From Mesostigma viride (Eukaryota > Streptophyta > Mesostigmatophyceae > Mesostigmatales > Mesostigmataceae), in NCBI GenBank assembly GCA_009746045.1, contig RPFO01000120.1:62001-126000 (forward strand): a DNA stretch of 64,000 nt, in the 5' to 3' direction. Under the pieces are notes generated by a model that had not been told where the DNA came from, searched no databases, and worked only from the letters and a program-made list of their open reading frames with translations. The first letter of the stretch is position 1; each line of letters starts with the position of its first letter. Below are positions 54,995-64,000 of this stretch, in pieces. The position numbers were made by a program, and so were the translations under genes.

Positions 54995-55473
54995 CACTAC
55001 AATACGCTTCCGCGGACACCTTTTTCAGCGGGGAAAGTGCCCCCGGGCTTCCGGGGCAAATTCAGCAAGCGCTGCGGAACTTAGATACTAAAATTTCGTT
55101 TTTGGTTCGTACCGTACAGCCAATCATTTTGTGCCCGGATCAAATTGTGATCTGGGCACTGAACACAAAAATTTCAGCGGAACGTACGAAAAACCAACGC
55201 AACTACAGAAAATTTTCAGTGACGAAACTGTAGTACCGTGTACCAAGCAAAGTATAGTAGGACTTCGCTAAAATCACGTTCGGAATTTTTCCCCGCAAGA
55301 TTCCCCCGCAAGATTCCCCCGCACGATTCCCCCCGCTAGGTTCAGGCTCCAGTCGATGCTCGCCAAATGGCGCAAAAAAAGAAACATATGTTAAAATCAA
55401 CGGTGCAAATCCTCGTTACCGCTCGGGTAACATTCTCACTCATTTCGCGTCTCCTACGAACCGTATTGTAGTG
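54995..55473. mobile_element. CACTA-type MITE 2 in 3' region of element D
   Basis: 479 bp, ends CACTACAATACG.. and ..CGTATTGTAGTG, with AT on both sides (2-bp duplication or a decayed 3-bp one). Contains three CCCGCAAGATTCC-type direct repeats near 55300. The stretch 54690-54994 before it and 55474-55766 after it hold no gene. Confidence 0.85.
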
Positions 55474-55770
55474 ATGTTTCTACAAGCTGGCCTGTTCAGG
55501 TGTTTGCCTGTTCAGACTTCCCTAGTTCCCCAGGGCAGGATTTAATTGTTGCCTATGTGTTTCATTTTGTCATTTGTTTGCTGTGGCAGTTTACCATCTG
55601 GCAAGTAGACGGGCGCCGTAAGACGGGCGCCAATAGACCCCTGTTGAGAGAATGACAGGCAAACTATTGTAATACGCCTTACTTTGTCAAGTGGTATTTT
55701 AATTGTCATGGATTTATTGTACTTATATTGAATATGTACTGGGTTTTATGGGATTAGTATCTGGGATTAA

Positions 55771-57488
55771 CTCGTCGTCTGTCCCTGGTCCTCTACGGAG
55801 GACTGAGTTGAACTCAGTCCTCTCTAGAGGACCGAGTTTTTGGGTTTCGTAGAAAATTCGCCCCGGTCAGAATGTTTGACAAAAAAATTCTCTCAAAATT
55901 TATTCAAATACTACGTGAAAAGATCTTTCTTGGACATATTTTTGGGATTTTTTTGGATTTGGTATGCGCGGCTAACTGTACGGTCAAAGTACAGGTGGTA
56001 AGGGTACTTTTCCACGTGAAACGCGAGTTCCGGAAATGCACGACCTAGCCATGGCGGCTCGCGCCCATGCATGCAGTTTACGTTTGCGGACGAGTTAGCC
56101 GTCCAAACTCAGTAAATAGATTTAAAATGCCCTAAAGATGATATAAATCAATTTTTAGCTCGCGGGGATGCGATTTACCCAGTGTCGGCACTGTTCTTGC
56201 TGGAAAAAACTGCGATAAGGCAGGTCGACGGAATTGATTACTGCGCTTGCTTTCCGGCGCAATTTCAATGGCTGATAGGTTTCTTTCTACATGTTAACAT
56301 GAGTTGCATTAGAATATATTGAGTGACAGTATAGATTTGATGATCTCGACCATTCTGTCACGTCATGGTCTATGTGCCGCAAAGTGCCACTTTTGCGGGC
56401 ACCGCCTGGGCCAAGGTAACGCCAGCCGTGCCAGGTAAAGCCGGATAATCGTTGCCTCTTCGTTCCTTGATGTTCGTACATGAGTTTAAGCTTGCGAGGC
56501 GTTGTCAGGTTCAAGTCTTGATGCTCTTTCTTGACCGTTGCCTGCCCCTCTCTAAAACCCCCTTTTCAGATGATGTTAGCAGGCATTTGCCTTAACCCAG
56601 TGTAGTTGTGCAGGGTTTTAGGAGCTGTGCAGGTTTAAACACCTTCATAGATGTTAGTTATTCTTTTGCTACGTTCATACTGCATGATTGTGTGGCCACG
56701 GGCTGCGTCAAGGGTGCATTCAAGCTTTTACGGGTGAGTGAAAAGTCTTGGTGACAAACCACTGCCATCATGTGCCAGCAACTATGTTGGCCACATCATG
56801 GCAAGGCAAAACAGTTATAGCCATATCTATTGTTGTTTGAAACAATGGAAATATGCTTAACCTACCCATTATATTGGTGGTTGACACTTATAACATAACC
56901 CTTTGTTGGTAGGTATCCAAGCCCATTCCCTACATGCATGCATAGGCTCTCACTACATGATAAGGTATGATATACCTGAAGTATGATGATGCAAGTGTGT
57001 TGTCCTGTAATGCTTGAAGGGAAATGAGTTGATTGGGATGGTTGGTGGCCACGGTGATGTAGTATGACCGCACTTACATGCTAGCAAAGTTAGCAAAAGC
57101 CCCATTCCTCTCCTGAGGACTGAGAGTTTTTTAATTGTTTCAGGCAGTTGCAGTGGCCAAATGGAGCCCAGTTTTTTGCCACGCTTCAAGAACTATGTTG
57201 TTTACATGCCTATATTTTTTCTTCATGCACCAGGATTTGATTAAATTTTTCCCACTCGTTCTTATCCCGAAAAATGCAAATTCGCGAGGGGCGCCCAACG
57301 TCCGTGTAATTTTCAGGTGTTCGGGTCAAGTTTTCACATATGCAGTATTTTTGCCAACAAAATGATATCTAGTACACCCCAGATCCACATCAAAACATTT
57401 GGGATGGACCCCCCACCTAGTCGCTACACGCGGTTGAAAATTGTCAACTCAGTCCTCCTGTGAGGACTGAGTTGGGACAGACGACGAG
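55771..57488. mobile_element. TTAA-flanked TIR element, piggyBac-like by target
   Basis: Ends CTCGTCGTCTGTCCC and its exact complement, flanked by TTAA on both sides (55767-55770, 57489-57492). Each end continues with an AACTCAGTCCTC/GAGGACTGAGTT block; the left one forms a 23-bp hairpin. TTAA is the piggyBac target, but the TIR start is not the usual CCY and no transposase is recognisable. Interior ORFs are short. Confidence 0.75.
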
Positions 57489-57841
57489 TTAATGTAACTC
57501 ACCGCCAGAAGGTCATTGTACTGGAGGCTCTACCGAGGTGATGGGATTAATTCCTGGAGAAGACCTCATAGAATTAACCTGTATGTATTTAATTTTGTGT
57601 GCTTCTAATATCTGGTGGTACTCTGTAATGCCACTTCCATAGGTTTTTATCCATTTCTCATGGAATGGTTTTCCCTGTGGCAGATCTGTTTCTTTTCCAG
57701 TTCCTTAAAAGAAAGGGCTGGGGGAATGGCAATGGCCATTAAAGACATCTGTTCAAGCTTCAAGCTGGAGTGAAGGACATTTCAAGCTACTTCAAGGGTC
57801 CCTGGCAGGGGATGTGATCCCTAAAGAAAAGAAGGGATTGG

Positions 57842-58458
57842 AGTTAACGTAAAGGATTTACGTTAGATGGATAGAGATTGTTACGCTCTTTCCAACGGCA
57901 CCTTGAACGCCTCATTTGGTTACGGGACGTAAAAGTTATGACGTTTCCTAGGCTGTGCCGACAGTACCCGGCGCGCCACTGTGGGCGCGTACGGACACAG
58001 GATGTACAAGTGTCACTTTGATAGTCCGCAGGACGTTGACAGGACTTGTACAGGACTTGATAGTCAATTGATAGGTAGGCGTGCTGTAGCGCGCCAGGAC
58101 CTATGAGACAATTGATGCTGACTAGTGTACGGATAGGTCCACAGGACTAGCCGTATGGACAATTGATAGATCTGCGCGCCAAAGGCGTGCCAGAGTCTGT
58201 GTAATCAATTGATTGACAGTTCAGCTGTGACAGTGCAGCTGAATACTTGGACGCGTCCCTAGTAAGCTATATGAGTGACTTGGTCACACCGGGACGCTAG
58301 TTCTTGCGTGCACGTTCTCTTGGCACTGCGACCCTGTCGTCTGTGCTGCGTGCAGTCTTGGAAGTGACATGACTTACGTCTGTGTTTCCTGATTGTTAAT
58401 AAAGGCAACTTCCTGCAAGAACCATGGCGGAATTCGTGGCATTCTTACCCTCACAACT
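57842..58458 (+). repeat. 3' LTR of element D
   Basis: Starts AGTTAACG after a polypurine tract (57822-57841) and ends CTCACAACT. Contains a TATA-like CTATATGAG and an AATAAA-type signal (TTAATAAAGG) near the end, as in the 5' copy. 57493-57821 is non-coding 3' sequence. Confidence 0.92.
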
Positions 58459-58463
58459 CATTC

Positions 58464-59213
58464 GCTGCATGAAATCATGCCTAAGGTCCTATGTTCGATC
58501 CCTTGCTGGTAGCTTTTGAGCTTTCTTATTTTCTGTGTTCCGCGGAATCTCAGATTTGGGCCGCTATCGTTTTCACGTTTATTGCTTTCTGATCCGACGA
58601 CAATGTCGTGGCTTGCTCGTGTGACATCTGGTGCATGGTGTGATTCATGTGTATGGGCTGCTTTGCCATAAGAGTGAGTGTTGGGTCATAAATCGTGTTC
58701 TACACATTTGCTGCATGAAATCATGCCTAAGGTCCTATGTTCGATCCCTTGCTGGTAGCTTCTGAGCCTTCTTATTTTCTGTGTGCCGCGGAATCTCAGA
58801 TTCGGGCCGCTATCGTTTTCACGTTTGTTGCTTTATGATCCGACGACCATGTTGTGGCTTGCTCGTGTGACATCTGGTGCATGGTGTGATTCATGTGTAT
58901 GGGCTGCTTTGCCATAAAAGTGAGTATTGGGTCATAAATCGTGTTCTACACATTTGCTGCATGAAATCATGCCTAAGGTCCTACTATGTTCGATCCCTTG
59001 CTGGTAGCTTCTGAGCCTTCTTATTTTCTGTGTGCCGCGGAATCTCAGATTCGGGCCGCTATCGTTTTCACGTTTGTTGCTTTATGATCCGACGACCATG
59101 TTGTGGCTTGCTCGTGTGACATCTGGTGCATGGTGTGATTCATGTGTATGGGCTGCTTTGCCATAAAAGTGAGTATTGGGTCATAAATCGTGTTCTACAC
59201 ATTTGCTGCATGG
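58464..59213 (+). repeat. three 246-bp tandem units right of element D
   Basis: GCTGCATGAAATCATGCC at 58464, 58710 and 58956; a further GCTGCATG at 59205 gives the end. Periods 246, 246 and 249 bp. With 47215-47461 they form one four-unit array split by D. Confidence 0.92.
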
Positions 59214-59608
59214 ACGGTTAGGTGCTGGTGAGCTCTTCCTTGTAGAATGGTGAGGTCAAGGATCTGATATCTTTTTTTTTTCTTGCATATTGTGTCGCGG
59301 GTTGCTTGGATTCTTGCAAGCACCAATAGAATGAAATGGGAGCGGCCAGCATGATGCCCTAGCAAGCGACCAGCTTTGTTAACCAGCTGTCATCGTATTT
59401 GATGAAAGGCAATGACAGATGTGTCATAAAGCCATAACAGTGTTGTATAGTATTCATTAAATGATCAATGGTTACAATTTCAGAACCGCCGCTGAATGGT
59501 CAGTATGAATCAATGGGTTATTGACGGCTTTATAAATCTAGTACAGTCACCTAGCCTTATGCTATTTCATGCATGTTCTGGTTGCACAACGGATTCTTTT
59601 TTTTGCAG

Positions 59609-59936
59609 AAGTACAGGACACCGGCAATGCGTCAAGCGACTCATTAAGGTATGTTTTGAGATGTGGATTTTAAATGCATGTTCATCTTGTGATGTGCACC
59701 ACAGTGCTGGTCTGGCCGTTTAACGCCACCATGTAGTCAGACCTAGGTGGATGTCGTGCCGGTATTTTTTCAAGTTGTGGCTTCTGTGACTGCACATAAA
59801 ATGCTTTCTTATGTATGGTGCTGATTTTCCATTCCTGTGTTCTGCTTTTGTTTTGCATTCTTTTCAGTTTGTGGCGCATACAAACGGCACCGACATCTTC
59901 AATTTGGGGCATCAAGCTATGCAAGCGGCCTTGTGA
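59609..59936 (+). CDS. two candidate terminal exons of a CACTA 2 gene
   Basis: Exon 59609-59648 lies between TTTTTTTTGCAG and GTATGT; the next acceptor CATTCTTTTCAG opens exon 59868-59936, which ends in TGA. In phase the exons read STGHRQCVKRLIK and FVAHTNGTDIFNLGHQAMQAAL. The upstream exons are not identified (59214-59608 has no clear ORF). Possibly the end of a transposase gene; splice prediction only. Confidence 0.35.
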
Positions 59937-60164
59937 AAGACAGCCATGGCAACATAGTTGTAGCCATCTTCTTTGAAAAATTTCCAGCAAGCTAGAGAAT
60001 TAGACGAGTTTATGGCAGGGCCATGTCAAGAAATACATGCACAAAAGGACGGCTTTCATACGTAAATAAATTATTTTTTAATAAAAAAAACCTGTTGCCT
60101 TGATTGCCTTGCTGAAATTATGTTGGCAGTGCTTGCTGCTATCATAATCTGTTTTTCACTCTCT

Positions 60165-60430
60165 CGTGGTTTTTCATTTTTCTCAGTTCTTGTGATTTCT
60201 CACTTTTCTCAGTCCGAGTGAAGTCTCACTTTTCTCAGATTTTCAAATTCTCAATTTCTTCTCAGCTCTTCTCAATTTTTCTCACCCCCTTTTCTCAGGT
60301 GATTCTCAGTTTTTCTCAGCTCTTCTCAGTTACTTCTCAGCTCTTCTCAGTTACTTCTCAGTTTTTCTCGGCTCTTCTCAGGTTTTTCTCAATTTTTCTC
60401 AGGGTTTCTCAGTTTTCTCAATCCTGACTT
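60165..60430. repeat. subterminal TTCTCAG repeats of CACTA 2, right
   Basis: More than fifteen TTCTCAG/TTCTCAA motifs up to the terminal CTTCCTAGTG. The stretch 59937-60164 before it is AT-rich without a gene. Confidence 0.88.
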
Positions 60431-60437
60431 CCTAGTG

Positions 60438-62217
60438 CACCTGCTGGACTGCCCATCCCGCCCAGCGCCCCGCTCACCTCCGCGGTGACGGCGCCGGGCA
60501 CGCCCATCACACCGACGCAGGCCTGCCTCCCTTGGAGACGACGTACGCGTTCCACGTGGGTCGAGGCCCTTTGTGTGCTTCCCTGCGCGCCAACCCTTTA
60601 GGTGCTTCCCTGCGCGACGGTGTGCAGCCTCACGGGCAGGCCTCGCTTCGTCCAGTGCACGGCCTTGCGCCTTCCCCGTCCCGCTCGGGCAGTCGACTCT
60701 CGGCACCCCGCCCCAGCACCTCCTCGGACTCGACGGCTGGTTCCTCAACCACCGCTCCTGCTGTGCTTCACACGGCCGCAACGGCCACGGCTAGGTGTGC
60801 CCCGGAGTGGGTGGTTGACACGGGTGCCACGTACCATATGACGCCTCACCGGGCGGACTTTGGCGATGGATTTGATCCCGCCTTCCGGCTAGCTGCGCAT
60901 CACCGGCTCGGGCGGCAATCTGCATGCGGGCGGCAGGGGCCCTCTGCTTCTCCGGCTCGGCACCCCGGACGTGCACCTCGGCCCAGCTTTGTATGTCCCA
61001 GGCCTTCAGGCCCGCCTACTCTCGGTGAGCCAGCCGGCCATGATGTGGACTTTAAGCACCTGCGCCTCACTTTGGGGACCCGCACGTTCCCCCTCGTGGA
61101 GTGTGACGGCATTTACTTGCTCCGCGGGGACCGTGGCGCCCCATGCCCTCGCCACATCAGCCGCCCCCGTGCATGGACCTGATGCAGTGGCACCTGCGCC
61201 TCGGACACGCTGGCGCGGATCGTATTGCTCGGCTAGCCGCCGACCCCGCCTCAAACATGGTGACCCACGGTCCCAAGGCTCCCACGTGTCCTTCCTGCCC
61301 TGCCGGTCACTTGCGGCGGAGCAGCTTTCCCCCCAGCACGACGCCACGCTGCGCGACCCTTCGCCATCGCCTGCACTGCGACCTGCTAGCTAGGTCCCAT
61401 GCGGACCCCTGCCGTGTTGGGGGACTGGCGGTATGTCCTGGGCATCACGGATGAAGCCACTCGTTTTCACTGGGTTTACTTCTTGAAGACGAAGGACGCT
61501 GCCGTTGGGAGCCTGCGTCACTTCCTGGCCACGGAGATCAAGCCGTTCCGGGCGTCCGCGGCCACGGCGCCTGTGGAGCTTTGCTCCGACCAAGACGCGG
61601 TTTTCACTGGCCAGGGCTGGCGCGCCGTCTGCGCCGAGTATGGCGTGCGGCAAGAGTTCTCGTCCCCCTATACGCCGGAGCAGAACGGCGTGGCGGAGCG
61701 ATTCTGGGGCGTCGCAGTTAGCATGACCAGGAGCATGCTGGCGCATGCTGGCCTCGGCAAGGAGTTCTGGGCTCTAGCCTTTGCATGCGCCATCTACATC
61801 ATCAACAGGCTGCCCTGCCGCAGCAACCCGGAGCACGCAACGCCCTACTTCCTCATGTATGGGCGCCCCGCGGATTTATCCGGCATGCGTGTCTTTGGCT
61901 GCCCCTCCCACGTCTTGGTTGAGGGGGCAGCCCGTGAGAAGTTTGATTCTCGCGCTGAGGATGGCCTCTTCGTGGGATACAAGCTTGACTCCCCGGCCTA
62001 CCTCGTGTGGGTGCCCGACAAGGCGACGGGCGGCGGGCGTGTCATCGAGCGCAAGCACGTGCAGTTCGACGAGACGTGGCGCAACCGGGCCCCGCAGGCT
62101 GCGCAGTGGCTCCCGGCGGCCCCCTTTGCGGAGGCTGACCTCTTTCCCGCCGACATGCTGACTCCTGCCCCTTTGCAGTTACCCTCTGCCTGTGCCGCGG
62201 ACTCTGGGGGGTAGGCA
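60438..62217 (+). pseudogene. copia protease-integrase of X2
   Basis: Continues Gag after CACTA 2. Protease WVVDTGATYHMTP near 60810; a one-base frame change near 60890 shared with X1; a 14-bp deletion after LLSVSQ relative to X1 and other small indels; zinc motif WHLRLGHAG...CPSC; integrase core open from 61399 with FHWVYFL, SDQDAVFTG, EQNGVAERF and the copia hallmark GCPSHVLV / DGLFVGY / KHVQFDE. Translation stops at TAG 62212-62214. RT and RNase H are not in the window. Confidence 0.92.
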
Positions 62218-62729
62218 ACGCCCTCCACTGCCTTGCCAGCAGGCCGTGAGGACAGCTATGTCAGCATATCGGGGGGACTCCTGAGCGTTTCGTTCTCCCC
62301 CCGGCCGCCGCTGCGGCCATCCAGGCACTTGTGCGGAACGGCCCTGCTCCGACGGCTCCGGCTCCTACCTCGGCCCCGACATCTTACCTCACCGTGTCAG
62401 ATGCTCGATCGACAGCATGCCCCTCTGTTGCGCGGGCAGGCCTCTGGCCACTCGCGTTCTGCGGCGTCATATGAACACGCCGGGGCGGGGATGCCTCTGC
62501 CGCATTTGAGTACCTCAGTTGACCTGGAGAGCACGGCTGACAGCACCGGCTATTCTCCTCCGGCGTCCCCTGGTGCCTCTGCAGGTCTCGTCCCCGTGTG
62601 GGGTTCCCGTGGTGCTGCCTTGTGCATGTGGCGACCTTTCTCATGGCAGTAACACCCCCGCTCCCCCTGGTTTCGGGGGCGATGATGTATTGGATGACAC
62701 GCTTTCTTCCTGGCCGGATCAACCTGTCA
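62218..62729 (+). pseudogene. integrase-RT linker of X2
   Basis: Pro/Ser/Ala-rich sequence with short ORFs (62233-62652), matching the disordered spacer usually found between copia integrase and RT. It is cut by CACTA 3 after AACCTGTCA. Confidence 0.5.
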
Positions 62730-64000
62730 CACTAGGAACTCAGATTCTGAGAATTTTCTCAAAACCCTCAATTTTCTCACCTTTTGTGAGAATTTTTTGA
62801 GAAAATTGAGAAAAATCTCAATTTTTTTCCGCAAACGCTAGGCAAAAAATCTCACCAGGGTGAGATTTTGGTGAGAAAAAGGGGGTTTTGGTGAGATTGG
62901 GGTGAGAAAAAACCCTAAAGTGAGAAAAAAGGTGAGAATGGGTGAGAAAAAGTCCGAAAAATTGAGAAAATTGAGAAAATTGAGAAGTTTCTCACCAACA
63001 CGAGAAAAATCACTAACACGAGAAAAATCACAAGTCAACGTGGTGAGAAATTTCTCACCAAGAGTGTAACACGAGAAAAATCATGAGCTTTATTTCATTA
63101 AGTCCTTAACGTGAAAAAAAACTCAACACCACTTTGATATGCATTATAGGGTGCACAAAGGTGCAATCAATATAGGGTTGTCATACAATATAAAACAGCA
63201 CATCATTCCATAAACAATGCTGTCATGCCCAAATTAAATCAATAGTCATCTTCTTCAGAACTGCTGTCCGAGGGGTTGCTTGCATCAACATCATCTTCTG
63301 ATGACATAGTGTCATCCCCACTAGTGTCGCAATAGTTCACAGCTTTACGCTGCCTTCCACTGGCCCTCTTTGCCATAGGGACCTCCTCAATTACAACGGT
63401 GGGCTGGCTAGGTCCAGCATCTGTGGGAGCACCACGCTTGCGGCTGCGCCCTCGAGCAGGTGCCTTGCCAGCGCGGCGCACCACGTCGCCATCACCTAGG
63501 TCTGCCGCTGCCACCTTCTTCTTCTTGGACCCCTTCTTCTTGCCTTTCTTCTTGCCACTAGGCGGTGGCGGTGGCATCGGCTCACCCTCCTCAATCACTT
63601 CAAACTGCGGCATGGTGGGGAAATCTGCTGCCACGCTGTGATACACATGGTTACTGAGGGCAGATTGCGCCTGATGTGCCATGCTCCATGGCAGTTTGGC
63701 AGGGATTACCACCATTTCGGGAGCATAGCATTCATCGACGACATACCCAACTGAGCTCACTGCACCTGGCAACACAAGGCACGACGACCTGGGGGCCTGT
63801 GCGCTGCTGATGACCACCAACCTCTCGTGGGGCAGGTGAGCGACATGAAGGCGATCAAAAAGCTCCACCTTCAACAACAGCTGCCATTCCCAGCCCCCTC
63901 GTGGGTACTCTAACCTGGCCTTCAGAATGTGTGTAATGAAACCAAAGTCTACACCGCCCGGGCCATGCACCGCAACTCCCGCATTCTTGTGCCGCTTTCC
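62730..64000. mobile_element. CACTA-type transposon 3, left end
   Basis: Begins CACTAGGAACTCAGATTCTG in the copia linker, with subterminal GGTGAGAAA and TTGAGAAAA repeats to about 63080. An ATATAGGGTTGTCATACAATATA segment (63168-63190) is shared with CACTA 2 (45539-45561), so these two are closer relatives. The right end is outside the window. Confidence 0.85.
63239..63970 (-). CDS. acidic-tailed nuclear-type protein of CACTA 3 (partial)
   Basis: At least 243 codons, possibly continuing beyond the window. An N-terminal folded part (GGWEWQLLLKVELFDRLHVAHLPHERLVVISS), then PMPPPPPSGKKKGKKKGSKKKK (a strong nuclear-localisation type stretch), a second basic patch RGRSRKRGAP, and an acidic C-terminus ending SSSEEDDY. 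It lies at the same distance from the left terminus as the acidic exon of CACTA 1. It may be an accessory or transposase protein of this CACTA lineage; no catalytic motif is visible. Confidence 0.5.
   Translation of the reverse strand: MHGPGGVDFGFITHILKARLEYPRGGWEWQLLLKVELFDRLHVAHLPHERLVVISSAQAPRSSCLVLPGAVSSVGYVVDECYAPEMVVIPAKLPWSMAHQAQSALSNHVYHSVAADFPTMPQFEVIEEGEPMPPPPPSGKKKGKKKGSKKKKVAAADLGDGDVVRRAGKAPARGRSRKRGAPTDAGPSQPTVVIEEVPMAKRASGRQRKAVNYCDTSGDDTMSSEDDVDASNPSDSSSEEDDY

Larger units (their letters stand above)
47462..58458 (+). mobile_element. LTR retrotransposon D (AGTT clade), degenerate
   Basis: Flanked by CATTC (47457-47461 and 58459-58463). 5' LTR 47462-48453, 3' LTR 57842-58458, both ending TCACAACT; the 3' LTR starts AGTTAACG, after a purine tract (AAAGAAAAGAAGGGATTGG). 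Order: 5' ORF, Gag, zinc knuckle, integrase, protease, RT, RNase H. It carries frameshifts, an in-frame TGA and three nested DNA elements. It inserted at a unit boundary of a 246-bp tandem array. Confidence 0.9.
45148..60437. mobile_element. CACTA-type transposon 2 (15.3 kb with insertions) in X2
   Basis: Ends CACTAGGAAGAGG at 45148 and ..CTTCCTAGTG at 60437, with CA duplicated on each side. Excision rejoins the Gag zinc-knuckle codons as in X1. Subterminal arrays of CTGAGAAA/TTTCTCAG fill 45160-45460 and 60165-60430. Interior: a LINE 5' fragment, a 246-bp tandem array, LTR element D, and candidate exons at 59609-59936. Without D it is about 4.3 kb. Confidence 0.9.

Noticed and set aside
55767-57492. 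Tc1/mariner element with TA duplication
   Set aside because: Both sides carry the full TTAA, so a TTAA target is the more economical reading.
47215-59213. tRNA genes at the GTTCGATCC motifs of the 246-bp repeat
   Set aside because: The flanking bases do not pair as a T-stem and no acceptor or anticodon arms can be drawn.

Overview
The window looks like a fully repetitive stretch of a eukaryotic nuclear genome. Evidence is GT-AG introns, LTR and TIR transposons, kilobase-scale microsatellites and no bacterial operons, tRNA, rRNA or CRISPR. I recognise no host gene. The element types fit an alga or another protist with a large genome, but I cannot name the organism. Almost every base can be assigned to a nest of transposons. 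The only stretch that I cannot place in an element is about 284 bp at 27417-27700.

The oldest layer is two head-to-head copies of a conventional Ty1/copia element with TG..CA LTRs and an initiator-Met-like primer site: X1 on the minus strand (27416 leftward) and X2 on the plus strand (27701 rightward). Both were used as landing pads. X1 is split by a TIR element (T5, right end 8819), a CACTA element (9165-14196) and an LTR element B (15065-25659), which itself carries LTR element A (15804-21963). X2 is split by a foldback-like element T3 (28231-34490, TTA duplication), a 9.5-kb TIR element T4 (35079-44629, TA duplication), a 15.3-kb CACTA element (45148-60437) and a third CACTA element (from 62730). 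The 15.3-kb CACTA holds LTR element D (47462-58458), which holds two small CACTA-type MITEs and a TTAA-flanked element. Rejoining the flanks of each insertion restores the copia reading order, so most boundaries are set to the base.

The most unusual content is a clade of LTR retrotransposons (A, B, D and fragment E at 1-2530). They have copia-type reverse transcriptase/RNase H, LTR ends 5'-AGTT..AACT-3' instead of TG..CA, 5-bp target duplications, and the order Gag-zinc knuckles-integrase, then protease-RT-RNase H. The retropepsin-like domain therefore lies after integrase, where copia has it before. In A, the two ORFs are joined by a -1 overlap at a C8T tract with no AUG for the second ORF. 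A has near-identical LTRs and uninterrupted ORFs, so it is young.

The second unusual group is TIR elements T3, T4 and T5, whose terminal regions are tandem satellites. T4 and T5 carry arrays of octamers of the form GGTGnnAC (nn = GC, CA or TC) in 143-179 bp higher-order units. T3 has 173/177-bp units in opposite orientation at its two ends, and T5 also has a 184-bp satellite. T4 also carries a divergent gene pair with a shared promoter rich in an inverted octamer. T4 and T5 each hold an almost identical 1.96-kb dimeric repeat.
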